From NCBI GenBank assembly GCA_016584305.1, contig JACEEZ010009968.1, positions 1-64,000 on the forward strand: a stretch of 64,000 nt of DNA, written 5' to 3'. Made by a program: the position numbers and the translations under genes. The notes under the pieces are model-generated. The model had not been told where the DNA came from, made no database searches, and saw only the letters and a program-made list of their open reading frames with translations. The DNA comes from Chionoecetes opilio (Eukaryota; Arthropoda; Malacostraca; Decapoda; Majidae). How positions within the stretch are numbered: position 1 is the first letter of the stretch; every line of letters starts with the position of its first letter. Shown in pieces: positions 43,936-54,881 of the stretch.

Positions 43936-45515
43936 TCACGCGCCCCACCACGCCCGCCGACACCACAGCCCGGCGCCCCCCCACACCCCGGCGCCCCGAC
44001 AGCCCGCCGCCCACCACACCCGGCGCCCCACCACAGCCCGCCCACCACAGCCCCCCCCACAGCCCGGCGCCCCACCACGCCCGCCGCACACCACAGCCCG
44101 GCGCCCCCCACAGCCCGCCGCCCACCACACCCCGCGGCCCCACACCACAGCCCGGCCCCCCACACCACGCCCGCCCCCACACCACAGCCCGGCCCCCCAC
44201 ACCACAGCCCGGCCCCCCACCACCCAGCCCGGCGCCCCACACCACACCCCGGCGCCCCACACCACAGCCCGGCGCCCCACACCACAGCCCGGCGCCCCAC
44301 ACCACAGCCCGGCGCCCCACACCACACCCCCGGGGGCCCCAACCACAGCCCGGCGCCCCACACCCGCCCGGCGCCCCCACACCACCCCGGCGCCCCACAC
44401 CACAGCCCGGCGCCCCACACCACAGCCCGGCGCCCCACCCACAGCCCGGCGCCCACACCAAAAGCCCGGCGCCCACACCACCCCCCCAGCCCGGGCGCCC
44501 CCACCACAGCCCGGCGCCCCCACCACAGCCCGGCGCCCCACACCACACCCGGCCCCACACCACACCCCGGCCCCCCCACAACCACAGCCCGGCCCCCCCA
44601 CACCACAGCCCGGCGCCCCACACCACAGCCCGGCGCCCCACACCACAGCCCGGCGCCCCACACCACAGCCCGGCGCCCCCACACCACACCCCGGGCGCCC
44701 CACACCACAGCCCGGCGCCCCACACCACAGCCCGGCGCCCCACACCACAGCCCGGCGCCCCACACCACAGCCCGGCGCCCCAAAACCACAGCCCGGCGCC
44801 CCACACCACAGCCCGGCCCCCCCAAAACCACAGCCCGGCCCACAACAGCCCGGCCCCCACACCACACCCCGGGCGCCCCACACCACAGCCGGCGCCCCAC
44901 ACCACAGCCCGGCGCCCCACACCACAGCCCGGCGCCCCACACCACAGCCCGGCGCCCCACCCCACAGCCCGGCCCCCCACACCACAGCCCGGCCCCCCCA
45001 CACCACAGCCCGGCGCCCCACACCACAGCCCGGCGCCCCACACCACAGCCCGGCGCCCCCCCCACAGCCCGGCGCCCCACACCACAGCCCGGCGCCCCAC
45101 ACCACAGCCCGGCGCCCCACACCACAGCCCGGCGCCCCACACCACAGCCCGGCGCCCCACACCACAGCCCGGCGCCCCACCACGCCGGCCGCACACCACA
45201 GCCCGGCGCCCCACCACAGCCCGGCGCCCCACACCACAGCCCGGCGCCCCACCACAGCCCGGCGCCCCACCACGCCCGCCGCACACCACAGCCCGGCGCC
45301 CCACCACGCCCGCCGCACACCACAGCCCGGCGCCCCACCACGCCCGCCGCACACCACAGCCCGCCGCACACCACAGCCCGGCGCCGCACACCACAGCCCG
45401 GCGCCCCACACCACAGCCCGGCGCCCCACCACCGCCCGCCGCACACCACAGCCCGGCGCCCCACCACAGCCCACCGCACACCACAGCCCGGCGCCCCACC
45501 ACCGCCCGCCGCACA
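43936..45515. repeat. 1.6-kb GC-rich tandem array, 20-bp unit
   Basis: Roughly 80 copies of CCCCACACCACAGCCCGGCG. Variants with CCACCACGCCCGCCGCACAC cluster near both ends (44060-44170 and 45175-45370), and the centre is the most uniform (44600-44790, 45000-45180). C-run length varies between units. The unit is not a multiple of three and has no stop in any of several frames, so 528-572 codon open frames arise on both strands without being genes. Confidence 0.97.
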
Positions 45516-46739
45516 CGGCCACTGCTCAATCGTGTGGACTGAGATAAAAAGAAAATGTGATGAGGTAAAAAGTTAATAAAAATAATACAATTCTATAGAA
45601 ATAGTTTTGACCCTAGTTTCTGAAGTAGAATAATACCTACAATAGGTAAATGTGCAGTTTCAACCAATACTCCCTATTGACCAATACTCTCCTCACTTAG
45701 TGGGCCTCTGCCAGTTAACTAACCTAACCTGGGCGATTACGCTACCTAACCTCACTGGGGGGGTTTCGCGTCCCCCCCCCCCCCCAAGACTACCCTTGTT
45801 TTTAATTTGCAACGGTGATGTAGGGGTTAGAAAGACTGCAAATGGTCAGATCTACAAGTTGAGGACGGTTATAACGATGTGCCTTGTAATGCATTAAATT
45901 GCAGTAAAACCAATAAAATGATACCTATAATATACTATATCACCTCCACCCTCGCCATCCCGCTATCCTATCGCATCCAGATCCGTGACCCCCCCCCTTC
46001 CACTGTGACACGGGGGGGGGGGCATCTGCAGGGATTTGTTCGTGATCTGGTAACAAGGACGAAGTATTAAGACACGGAACTACGATTAATATTAAGACAT
46101 TCACTATAATAATATGCACATGACAACTCTAGTATGCTTAGGATAGCTACATACACTATAGTTATTTGTTTTTTTAATTTATAAAAATTACGTTCTGACA
46201 AACTAACATTGTATACTATCTTAAACTATCATTAACACTATCTTGAACTCACTAACACAATATTATACCATCATTATACACTATATAAAACTATAATTAT
46301 ACACAATTCTAAATATACGTACTACCTCACTCCCCCATGAAGCAAATTACAACCAAGGCAAATTGTATCTACGTATGATCAAAGAAAAAAATTGACAACT
46401 GGTTATATAGATAGTTATCCCCTATCTTAGTTATCTTTAGTGGTGGTGGTCGCTGCAGGGTGTACACAATCTTATACTATCATTAAACACTTGAAACTAT
46501 TATACAGAACTCTTATATGTATAGTAACTATAATCTACGGTTATAATACAGACTAGATTAATTTAAATAAATGGTTTATCTTATCTTTAGTGGTGGAACA
46601 GCGGCGATGTGGCAAGTGGAGGCGACAATGAAGACACGTATTCAGTCTTTAAAACTGTAATGATAAAATTCACACTGTTAAAACGGCGGCAAACAAGGGT
46701 TAATAGACTCTTTTGTAACCACACGGCAGCCGGGCATTG
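45516..46739. other. Non-coding stretch, no recognised gene
   Basis: AT-rich with two C or G runs (45774-45785, 46012-46021) and many short TATA/ACTAT words. Confidence 0.4.
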
Positions 46740-46960
46740 ACGAGGCTGAGGGAGGGGTAGGGGGATGAGGGGTGGAGGGACAGTTATAAAGGTATGGGAA
46801 GGAGGTTAGGGGGAGGGTGATGAGGGGATGGGAGGGGTTGGGTGTGTGTGATGGGGGGAAAGTTAGTAAGGGACGGGGAGGGGGATAAGGGGAGTGTTAG
46901 GGGTAGGGGGAGGGGGACAATTAGCAAGGAAGGGGGAGGGTTAGACGACTTATAAATAAA
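46740..46960. repeat. G-rich low-complexity tract
   Basis: About 220 bp with repeated GAGGGG, TAGGGGGA and GGGGATGAGG words on the plus strand. The many closely spaced G runs could form G-quadruplexes. Confidence 0.85.
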
Positions 46961-47904
46961 TTTTTAAAAATGGACCTATTGAGTAAGTGTAGCATAGCAC
47001 ACACACATTCTAACAACCACACATAATCATCTGACAAACTTATTTTGTGCGACTGTCTTAGTATTTCTATCTTTTATATTCACTTAAAGTAACACTGTAT
47101 GGTTATGGCAAACACACACAACGATCTATTAACTATCTATCTCAACTACAACTACCTATCTATTATCTATCATCACACAACTATCTACCTATTATCTATC
47201 TCAACTACAACTATATCTATTATCACAACTATTATCCATTAAAGAAATATACATATACAAGAATTTTATTATAAGGCACAAACAAATCCCAGAACTAGCT
47301 TAAACTTGAAGGGGGCATCTCTCCCCCATTCTATAATTACGCTTTAGAGGTATCTGAAGGGATCGGTGAAGGTCTGGAGAAAAAAAGACCACTAATAAGG
47401 GCGGGAAAGGACTCTAGAATTTTACACAAACAAACATTAGAAACAGCTTATTACTCACTCCAAGTCCGCGTCAAGCAACCAACCAGCAGAGCAGCGTGGA
47501 TCCTCTCCCTTAAGACGCCCGACAGCGACTGGCGGTGCTTCCCTAAACGACTCGCCACTTCACCCGCGACTGAAGCATTGAACGAGTTTCGTGTTTTGAC
47601 TCCTCAGGTTATTGATTCGGTTTTGTTGATGTATTGTATTTATGATGTATAAGAATATTCTAATGGGGAAATTAGCCATAGTACGAATCATCATTTTGAG
47701 CCGGCCCCAAAAATCGTGCCTTTAAAACTCAAGTACAATAATTATACATTGACATACCGTATAAAAAGTTCCATAAAAGTGGCAAAAAATACATTTCTCT
47801 CTCTCTCTTTACTATATAATGAAAATAATGACTCATGACATTTTACATTACCAGTATTTGGCTTACCGTCAGCCACCCTCCCCCCCTATTAGATTAGGGC
47901 TGCC
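46961..47904. other. Non-coding stretch with CTAT-type simple repeats
   Basis: The 47120-47240 part is built of ATCTATTATC and AACTACAACT words. No gene is recognised. Confidence 0.45.
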
Positions 47905-48066
47905 AGTTGCCAGCAGCGTTTTCGAAGCTCGGGGAATTTACAGATTTTGATTGCGGATTATTAAAAAACGGCTGACTGGATGCAAAAAGTGACAACATAT
48001 TGTTGATACACTCGATAATGGCTATACTCTAACTACATTAAATCAGGAATGATGAAATGGTCTGGA
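47905..48066 (-). mobile_element. Foldback family, partial copy 3
   Basis: Reverse complement of 6858-7015: AAGCTCGGGGAATTTACAGA, GACTGGATGCAAAAAGTGAC and the end GGTCTGGACGATTACTTT. It is truncated on its left and abuts MITE T copy 2. Confidence 0.75.
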
Positions 48067-48537
48067 CGATTACTTTAAGTCGCCAGGACAACTTTTTTTT
48101 CTGTTTACAGACGTGTGGTGGCGTTAATACTTATATTTCTACATCCATGATTTCAGGAAAGTTAGAAGGGGCTATCTGGAGAGTCTGTGTCATTTTGTGT
48201 CTTCATCTGTGTCATAGTATGGCTATAAATGAACAAATTATAAAAATATCTACAAAGTGGCTATTAACAGTAGAGTCGCCATCTAGTGTTTATTTACTGA
48301 GTGTCGTACCGCCGTCGTCGTCGCCCGAAAAAAAAATGCGTAGTGAAATTTGAAACCGTATATACTTGCAGCTACAAAGCATAAAAAAACGCTGAAACAG
48401 GGTAGATTATACAGTCATGATATAAACTACTATGTAACATCTTCAGGGGCACATAAAAACCAGTAGTGATGCTATAATTCGTAATATATGGCGGCTGGCG
48501 ACATCACTGCAGGTGGTGACTTGACTGTTATCTACGG
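48067..48537 (+). mobile_element. MITE family T, copy 2
   Basis: Starts at AAGTCGCCAGGACAAC, so it lacks the outer CCGTAGATAAC tip, and ends TTATCTACGG before TA. The body matches copies 1 and 3 throughout. Confidence 0.75.
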
Positions 48538-48654
48538 TACTACTACTACTATCACCACCATCACTATAACTATAATAGGTGTCTTGCACTGACGTCACGA
48601 CCTAGCGTCTTAAAAGCCAAATGCCGCCGTCTTCAGCCAAATGCCCCCGTTTGA

Positions 48655-49402
48655 GCCAGCTGGAGGACCAACAAACTCCACTTGCCGCCCTGTTTCCCAC
48701 TTATGGTAATTTTCCCCTAACAAATATATTTTTATCAGTATAAAAGATATACTGTTGTCTTCGGAAAATGTTTTGTTCTATAATATTATCAAATAAAAAA
48801 CCGTAAAACACACTAAAGAAAGGCCATTATGAGACTCCAAAAAATATGCATGAACTTAAATTTTCACCAACTCCAGCTCCCATTTAATATTTTGCTCAAA
48901 AACTTTTTACATGGACATATCAATAGAAGGGGAAATTTCATTAGTTTTCCAAATGATATATTTCGTTATCTGATAAATGAATTAGCAGCATGTGTAATTT
49001 GGGGCGTTAACTAAATAAATAATCATCAATCGGGAAAATTACCCGATTTCATGTTTTTTTTTGTAGAAAACGCTAATTTATGCATGTTTCTAATTTATTT
49101 TCAGATAACGAAATATATCAATGGAAAGCTAATGAAATTCCGCTTCTATTAATTTGTCCATGTAAAAAGTTTTCGAGAAAAATATAAAAATATTAAGTTC
49201 ATGCTTTATTTCTTGAGTGTCTCATAAGGGGCCTTTTCTTTAGTGTGTTTTACGGTTTTTTATTTGATATTATTTTTATAGAACAAACATTTCCGAAGAC
49301 AACAGTATATCTTTTATACTGATAAACATATCTTTGGTAGGGGAAAATTACCATAAGCTGGCAAACACGGGCGGCAAGTGGAGTTTGTTGGTCCTCCACC
49401 TA
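48655..49402. mobile_element. Palindromic MITE (family P), full foldback copy
   Basis: The two halves are reverse complements about a centre near 49035 (ATCGGGAAAATTACCCGAT). From the tips (GGAGGACCAACAAACTCCAC at the left, its complement ending 49400) through CAGTATAAAAGATATACTGT, ACACACTAAAGAAAGGCC, and ATATATTTCGTTATCTGATA, the arms are about 370 bp each. The family is scattered through the window (22340, 28313, 52780, 53090, 53860, 56950). No protein is encoded. Confidence 0.8.
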
Positions 49403-49404
49403 GG

Positions 49405-49505
49405 TAGGCCTGCTCAAGCTCCATCTTAACTCACCAGAAAGGCCTGCTCAAGCTCTATCTTTACTCACAAGAAAGGCCTGCTCAAGCTCTATCTTTACTA
49501 ATGAG
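49405..49505. repeat. 34-bp tandem repeat, three copies
   Basis: AGGCCTGCTCAAGCTCTATC followed by TTTACTCACAAGAA, repeated three times, immediately outside the palindromic MITE. Confidence 0.85.
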
Positions 49506-49836
49506 TGGTGAGGTATGGGTGTGGTAGCAATGAGTGGTGAGATTTGACTCCTTTTTTCATTAAATTGTCCTATTTCCATGGGAATTCTGTCTTTTATTTA
49601 TGTTAGATCAGGGGTTCCTAACCTTTGTTATGTTGTTTCCCCCTTCCCCCTGTTCAACCATCCGGATTTCCCACCTTCATGTGGTGAAGAAAAAAAGTTG
49701 CCAAAACACAACATTTACTTGCTTAATAACAAGTATATAGACACTATCCTCTCTCTATATATACACTTTTAAAGAAAAAAAGAAGTCAATAACTGAACTC
49801 TGAACTCAGAGATTTTTTTCTGTCGACTAAATGCTA

Positions 49837-50308
49837 CCGTAGATAACAATAAAGTCGCCACCCTGGCGACGTGATGTCGCCAGGCGCCATATATTACGAA
49901 TTATAGCATCACTACTGATTTTTATGTGCCACTGAAGATGATACACAGTAGTTTATATCATGACTGTATAATCTACCCTGTTTCAGCGTTGTTTTAAGGG
50001 CTTTGTATCTGAAAGTATAGACGGTTTAAAATTTCGCTACGCATTTTTTTTCGGGCGACGACGACAGCGGTATGACACTCAGTAAAAAAAACACTAAGGG
50101 CGACTCTACTGTTGGTAGCCACTTTGTAGATATTTTTGTAATTTGTTCATTATAGCCATACTATGACACAATGAAGACAAAAATGACACAGACTCTCCAG
50201 ATAGCCCCTTCTAACTTTCCTAAAATCATGGAGTAGAAATTAAGTTTAACGCCACCCACGTCTGTAACAGAAAAAAAAATTGTCCGGCGACTTAAATGTT
50301 ATCTACGG
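49837..50308 (-). mobile_element. MITE family T, copy 3 (inverted)
   Basis: Complete tips CCGTAGATAACA and TGTTATCTACGG, flanked by TA on both sides (49835-49836, 50309-50310). The body is the reverse complement of copies 1 and 2. Confidence 0.8.
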
Positions 50309-50339
50309 TAGTAATTTAGATGTCCCTGGGATAAATTTC

Positions 50340-50410
50340 CCCGGATCACCTGAAGATCCGTCACCCCAAAGTTTGGCAGGGTGACGAAATCTTCAGGTGG
50401 CAACCCTGGG
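50340..50410. repeat. Short inverted and direct GTGACGGATCTTCAGG repeats, left block
   Basis: CACCTGAAGATCCGTCACCC at 50347 is the reverse complement of the repeat unit at 50957-51070. Direct copies (GGGTGACGAAATCTTCAGGT, GGGTGACAGTTCTTCAGGTG) follow. Confidence 0.65.
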
Positions 50411-50604
50411 TGACAGTTCTTCAGGTGGGTTTCAAGACCTGACTGACTTCACCTTCCAAGTGAGGTCAGGTCAAATGGGAAAAAGGAGGAGTTAGGACCC
50501 TAGCTCCAGTCAGGTAAGAGGACTATATAAAGTAAGTGGGCAACAAAAAAAGTCATAGGGTCACTGGACCAGGGCACGCAATACCTTTCCCAAACTATAG
50601 CGTC

Positions 50605-50790
50605 CTACCACTGTTGTGTGATGATTCCACTATAGTCATTTGGTGGCTTCAACAAAACAGACTTTTAAAGCGTAAAGTTAAGTGTGATACTTGTGATAAC
50701 TGGATGAATTGGACAAAATACTCCATATCGAAGGATGGTTTTTCTGTGGAATGCCAAACAAAAGACTCCCTGAAGTATAATTCACGAATA
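50605..50790 (+). pseudogene. ISXO2/Merlin-like zinc-ribbon fragment
   Basis: Within a 181-codon frame this segment reads Ile-Trp-Trp-Leu-Gln-Gln-Asn-Arg-Leu-Leu-Lys, then Val-Lys-Cys-Asp-Thr-Cys-Asp, then Lys-Asp-Gly-Phe-Ser-Val-Glu-Cys. The WLQQxxLL...CxxC...DG(F/Y)xxxC layout resembles the N-terminal zinc ribbon of metazoan ISXO2-like (Merlin superfamily) transposases. The DDE domain is absent, and the frame continues into AT-rich sequence and the minisatellite. Probably a dead fragment; the family call is tentative. Confidence 0.4.
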
Positions 50791-50956
50791 AATGTACTGT
50801 ATTTTGGAATACTAAGTAAAGTAAAGTATAATGTTTTTTGTATTTTGGGAAACCCACTGTATATTACTCTAAATTTTTCTTTACACTTTCACAATAAGAT
50901 GCATAACACAAGGAATATATTGTTATCCTATTTTATATATTACTTCACTGTGGGCT

Positions 50957-51100
50957 GGGGTGACGGATCTTCAGGGGGGATATCCTGGGTGACGGTTCTT
51001 CAGGTGGGATATCCTGGGGTGACTGATCTTCAGGTGGACATTCTTGGGGGGACGGATTTTCAGGTGATCCTTTCCCCTTAGAATCCTGAAATTTCCCCCC
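50957..51100. repeat. ~31-bp tandem repeat, four copies
   Basis: GGTGACGGATCTTCAGGTGG followed by GATATCCTGG, with variants, from 50957 to about 51075, then a C-rich palindrome TTCCCCCCAGGGGAAATTTCC. Confidence 0.8.
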
Positions 51101-51263
51101 AGGGGAAATTTCCCCCATGTTGGGAAATACTGTGTCAGATGTCTGGCAACCCTTGGTAGTTGAACACCATTCATTACAAATTCTGGTGGTCACTGGCATT
51201 CTTAACATTATGGCCGAAAATCGGAAAATAACATTTTTGTCTTCGAAATAGTGCTTGGGATGA

Positions 51264-51358
51264 AAGGGGGATGTAGATAAAGTACATGTGTTGAAGGAAC
51301 TACCACGTGTACGTAAGACTTACCGGCCTCTTGTAGTTTCCTTATGTTCTTGACTCAA
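51264..51358 (+). repeat. LINE 3' UTR fragment
   Basis: AGGAACTACCACGTGTACGT ... CTTACCGGCCTCTTGTAGTT matches the 3' ends at 29115-29165 and 30575-30625. Confidence 0.6.
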
Positions 51359-51359
51359 G

Positions 51360-51622
51360 TGGTTTTTGGGCACCGGGCGGTAGGTCCCCGCCCCTTCCCC
51401 GCTAACCCGGGCCCCATCACCGCCGCTCCACACACTTTGAAGTAGTGCCAAGTTATTCCTTTTGATATCAAATTACTAAATAATAACCCCCCATCTCATC
51501 TAAACCCCAAACCCTTATAGCCGACAAACACATATTCAATATACTAGGGAGGAGAGGATGGGCGGTATAGAAAGATATATTAAAATTTCCGCCATAAATG
51601 CCTCAACACTCCCCCTTGGCGT
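51360..51622 (-). mobile_element. Possible LTR of a reverse-oriented LTR retrotransposon
   Basis: On the minus strand a purine tract (CCAAGGGGGAG, 51612-51622) is followed directly by TGTTGAGGCA, as at a polypurine tract/3' LTR junction in copia-type elements. About 250 bp downstream have no coding. The other LTR and pol were not found, so the call rests on the junction alone. Confidence 0.3.
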
Positions 51623-52183
51623 GATCTTTTTCTTCTTGTGACCTTTACCGCTTCGAGGCGCATCACTTGGTTGATTTTGTACTAGAGAGAGCCAGATAAT
51701 GATACTATAAGCCTCTCATACAAGGAAAAATCCTTATAATACTAATTATAATCCAGCAATAGTAAGAAAAACCTTGTAAATAAAAGAAATAAGCCTTTGA
51801 TAGTAAAAAGAAGAAACGGGAGGCAGGACAGCTCGACGGCTACTGATGCGCCCTCAACTTGTCAAGTTGTAGAAATGCCCCATTTGAAACGCTAGACTTG
51901 CCCGACCATGGGCTTTTGTCTGGTTGGGGACAGACTCTTCAAGTCTTCCATAGAAGACAGTTCCATAAACTCTTTACTCTTCCTTTACATCTATTCCAAA
52001 TTGAACTGTCGCCGAGAATTTCCACGTCAGCGAGCGTTCCACTGTCGGCTACAGTTCCATAAACCGGGAGAAACACCGATTTCCCCCGAAGACACTCCTT
52101 AATCAAGAAGCCCGTGAGTTTTTTAGGAGGAAGAAAAGACGGTCTCGAATTTGAAATATGAAAATTTGGGCCCGACAAGTCGG

Positions 52184-52654
52184 CAGAGGTGGGCGAGAGC
52201 GATACTTATGCGATACTTGCGATACTATCGCACCGCCAAATAGTATCGCAGTATCGCATAAGAATTCAAAGTACGGAGTATAAGTATCGCAAATCAAGTA
52301 TCGCTTAAATTTCCCCCCGATACTTTAAAAGACGACCTTTATATTTGAAATAAAAAATTTCAGTCTAAAAAAATATATTACAATATTTTAATTAATGTGC
52401 CTAAACTGTAGTTTAAGTAAAATAGATCTTTTTTTGGCTAATACAGTGTTTTCTTAGGTAGCAAAGTATCGCAAAGCTAGCTAAATTTTTGGTATCGCTT
52501 TCAGAAAAAGTATCGGAAGCGGAGTATCGCAGTATCGCGTATCGTTTTAAGAAAATCCGATAAAGTAGCGAAGTATCTCGTATCGAACTAGCGGGAAAAA
52601 AGTATCGTAGTATCGTTATCGCACTACCAAAAATAAGTATCGCGCCCACCTCTG
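52184..52654. mobile_element. hAT MITE with perfect 8-bp target duplication
   Basis: Tips CAGAGGTGGGCG and CGCCCACCTCTG are inverted, flanked by CAAGTCGG at 52176-52183 and again at 52655-52662. CAGAGGTGGG tips and 8-bp duplications are classic for hAT. The interior is dominated by about 15 copies of GTATCGC/GCGATAC words on both strands. 471 bp, non-coding. Confidence 0.9.
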
Positions 52655-52671
52655 CAAGTCGGTGCATGAAG

Positions 52672-52741
52672 AAGGAAGGAAGGAAGGAAGGAAGGAAGGA
52701 AGGAAGGAAGGAAGGAAGGAAGGAAGGAAGGAAGGAAGGAA
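52672..52741. repeat. (GGAA)n microsatellite
   Basis: About 17 uninterrupted AAGG/GGAA units next to the hAT MITE. Confidence 0.97.
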
Positions 52742-52779
52742 GAAAAAAAGAAAAAGCATTCCTGTATTGTTGTTGACAG

Positions 52780-53600
52780 TATATTTCTTATGAGTCTCAT
52801 AACGGCATTTCTTTAGTGTGTTTTACGGTTTTTTATTTGATATTAAAGAACAAACATTTCCGTAGATAACAGTATATCTTTTATACTGATAAACAAATAT
52901 TAGATAGGTAAACTTGTACGGGGAGCGGAGCGGGTGGGCACTAGATGGTGTGACGTCACGGGCGATGTATCAGAGTATCAGAGCCTAGAGTACCTTGAAT
53001 AATAGAGTAGCGACAACTCGATTTATGGGCGCCATCTTAGTGCCAGGGCCTCTTCGTTCACTCTAGATCCGGGGAAGTTCTCAAGGCATGTAGTATATCA
53101 TTTTATACATGTATAAAGGATATACTGTTATCTTCGGAAATGTTTGTTCTATAAGATTATCACATAAAACACAGTAAAACACATTAAATAAAGGTCATTA
53201 TGAGACTCTTGAAGAAATATGCATGAAGTTAACATTCTTTTAAACTCGTCATGTAAAACTTTGTGGGACAACTTATAGCATGGACTATATCAATAGAAGC
53301 AAACTTTTATTAGCTTTCCATTGATATATTTCGTTTTCTGATATTGAAGTAGTACCATCAAAGACATTCAACAACAAGATACCTCACACGCGGTCCCTCC
53401 AATGCAACTTCTGTTATCCGCCGACGGTGGCGCCGCCGTGCGGCAGGTGTTTTCATTTGCTGCATATCATATCACCAAGGAATATTCACTTCAACTCTTC
53501 GAAATTTAAAACTTTGCGAGTCATCATTTACCATGAAACATATCAATAGAAGTGCAATTTTATTAGCTTTCCATTGATATTTGTTGGTTTGAAGAATTTC
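52780..53600. mobile_element. Palindromic MITE (family P) fragments
   Basis: Segments 52790-52905, 53095-53360 and 53510-53585 carry the family words TTTCTTTAGTGTGTTTTACG, ACAGTATATCTTTTATACTG, and TTATTAGCTTTCCATTGATA in mixed orientation. They are separated by unrelated sequence, e.g. 52910-53090. Confidence 0.65.
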
Positions 53601-53639
53601 GTCAGTTATCGACGCAGCTGAGATGGATCTCCACTGTAA

Positions 53640-53846
53640 CCAAAACTGTCTGCTAGTGCTTATAGTGTTGGCCGAAGCCAGCACCCCGGGAAAACAAACC
53701 CCCGGCTAACACCCGGTACCCATTCACTGCTGGGTGGACAGGGGCTCGGGCTTTAAGGAAACAGCCCAACTGTTTCCGCTCCGCCCGGGGATCGAACCCG
53801 GAACTTCTCGGTTGTGGACCGCGCGTGCAACACCTACACTACGGAG
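53640..53846 (-). mobile_element. tRNA-derived SINE, family 1, copy 3
   Basis: On the minus strand TAGTGTAGGTGTTGCACGCG gives an A-box and GGGTTCGATCCCCGGGCGGA (about 53785-53804) a perfect B-box. The body words CCCGAGCCCCTGTCCACCCA and GTTAGCCGGGGGTTTG follow. It sits inside family-P sequence. Confidence 0.75.
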
Positions 53847-53859
53847 TACCCGTAGTAGT

Positions 53860-54138
53860 ATATACTTCGTTTTCTGATCAATTAATTACAACCACGCATA
53901 CATTACCGTTAACTAAATAAATAACATCATCACACACGGTAAATTTTCTCAAATTGATGATGTTATTTATTCACTTATATATTTCGTTTTCTGATAAATG
54001 AATTAGAACCATGCATAAATTAACGTTAACTAAATAACTAACATCATCAATCGGGAAAATTACCCGATTGATGATTTTATTTATTTAGTTAACGCTAATT
54101 TATGCAGGGTTCAAATAGCAAAGCAATAGCAATAATTA
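53860..54138. mobile_element. Palindromic MITE (family P) fragment
   Basis: Repeats the inner family palindrome twice (53870-53960 and 53975-54110): TTCGTTTTCTGATAAATGAA, TTAACTAAATAACTAACATC, ATCGGGAAAATTACCCGAT. Its right end is cut by the Helitron at 54139. Confidence 0.7.
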
Positions 54139-54881
54139 TCTATAATAATATAAGCGAAAGTGTGTGTGTGTGTGTGTGTCTGTCTGTCCGCTCTGTGTGC
54201 CACCCCCTGTGGCGGAATCCCCTCATATGGCACATTTTTGGAATCGGGTCGACCAGGGGAAGGTTTTAAGCCCACTTATGAGATGATCCGATCACTTTTT
54301 TTTTAGCAGCCTATTAGCGAGAATTGTGAAAAAAAAGTGAGTTGCGAGAATTGAGGAAACCTTGATGTAGGGTGATGGGTAATGGGTGAGTGAATGGGTG
54401 GGGTGATGGGTAATGGGTGTGGGGTGATGGGTGAGTGAATGGGTTGGGGGTGATGGGTGATGGGTGGGGAATAGGTGGGGGGGGATGGGTAATTGGGTAG
54501 TGAATGAGGTGTTGTGGTGATGGCTAATGGGTGGGGGTGAAAGGGTAATGGGGGATTGAATGGGTGTGTGGTGATGGTTAATGGGTGGGGTGCGATGGGT
54601 AATGGGTTTAGTGAATGGGTGGGGTGTGGATTGGGTAAGTGAATGGGTGGGGGGTGATGGTAATGGGTTTAGTGAATGGGTGGGGGTGATGGGTAATGGG
54701 TGAGTGAATGGTTTTGGGGGGGATGTGAATGGGTTGGCGTTAATATAAAATTTCACATCCTGATTTCATGAAAATTAGAAGGGGCTATTTGGGGAGTCTG
54801 TGTTTGGTGGGCCGCAGGCCCACCTATAGCCCTCCGCAGGAGCTAGCCAAATTGTCCGCCCGGAGGGTGGCTTGCGGCTAG
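54139..54881 (+). mobile_element. Non-autonomous Helitron-like element, copy 2
   Basis: Starts TCTATAATAATATAAGCGAA after an A, ends GGCTTGCGGCTAG before a T, with the hairpin CCGCCCGGAGGGTGG about 10 bases inside. Ends and subterminal GGGCCGCAGGCCCACC match copy 1 (4274-5006). The centre differs: it has gained a GGGTGATGGGTAATGGGTGA minisatellite. Confidence 0.75.
54365..54745. repeat. Minisatellite inside Helitron copy 2
   Basis: Irregular repeats of GGGTGATGGGTAATGGGTGAGTGAATGG words over 380 bp. The minus-strand Pro/His/Thr frame of 154 codons is a by-product. Confidence 0.9.

Noticed and set aside
43817..45542. Four very long open frames (528-572 codons) on both strands
   Set aside because: They are translations of the 20-bp GC-rich tandem array, which lacks stop codons; composition is only Pro/His/Ala/Thr or Gly/Ala/Val/Cys/Trp repeats.
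49405..49505. CRISPR-like spaced direct repeats
   Set aside because: Contiguous 34-bp tandem units without spacers, in a eukaryotic repeat context.
54292..54756. 154-codon Pro/Thr/His-rich minus-strand frame
   Set aside because: Translation of the GGGTGATGGGTAATGG minisatellite inside a Helitron.
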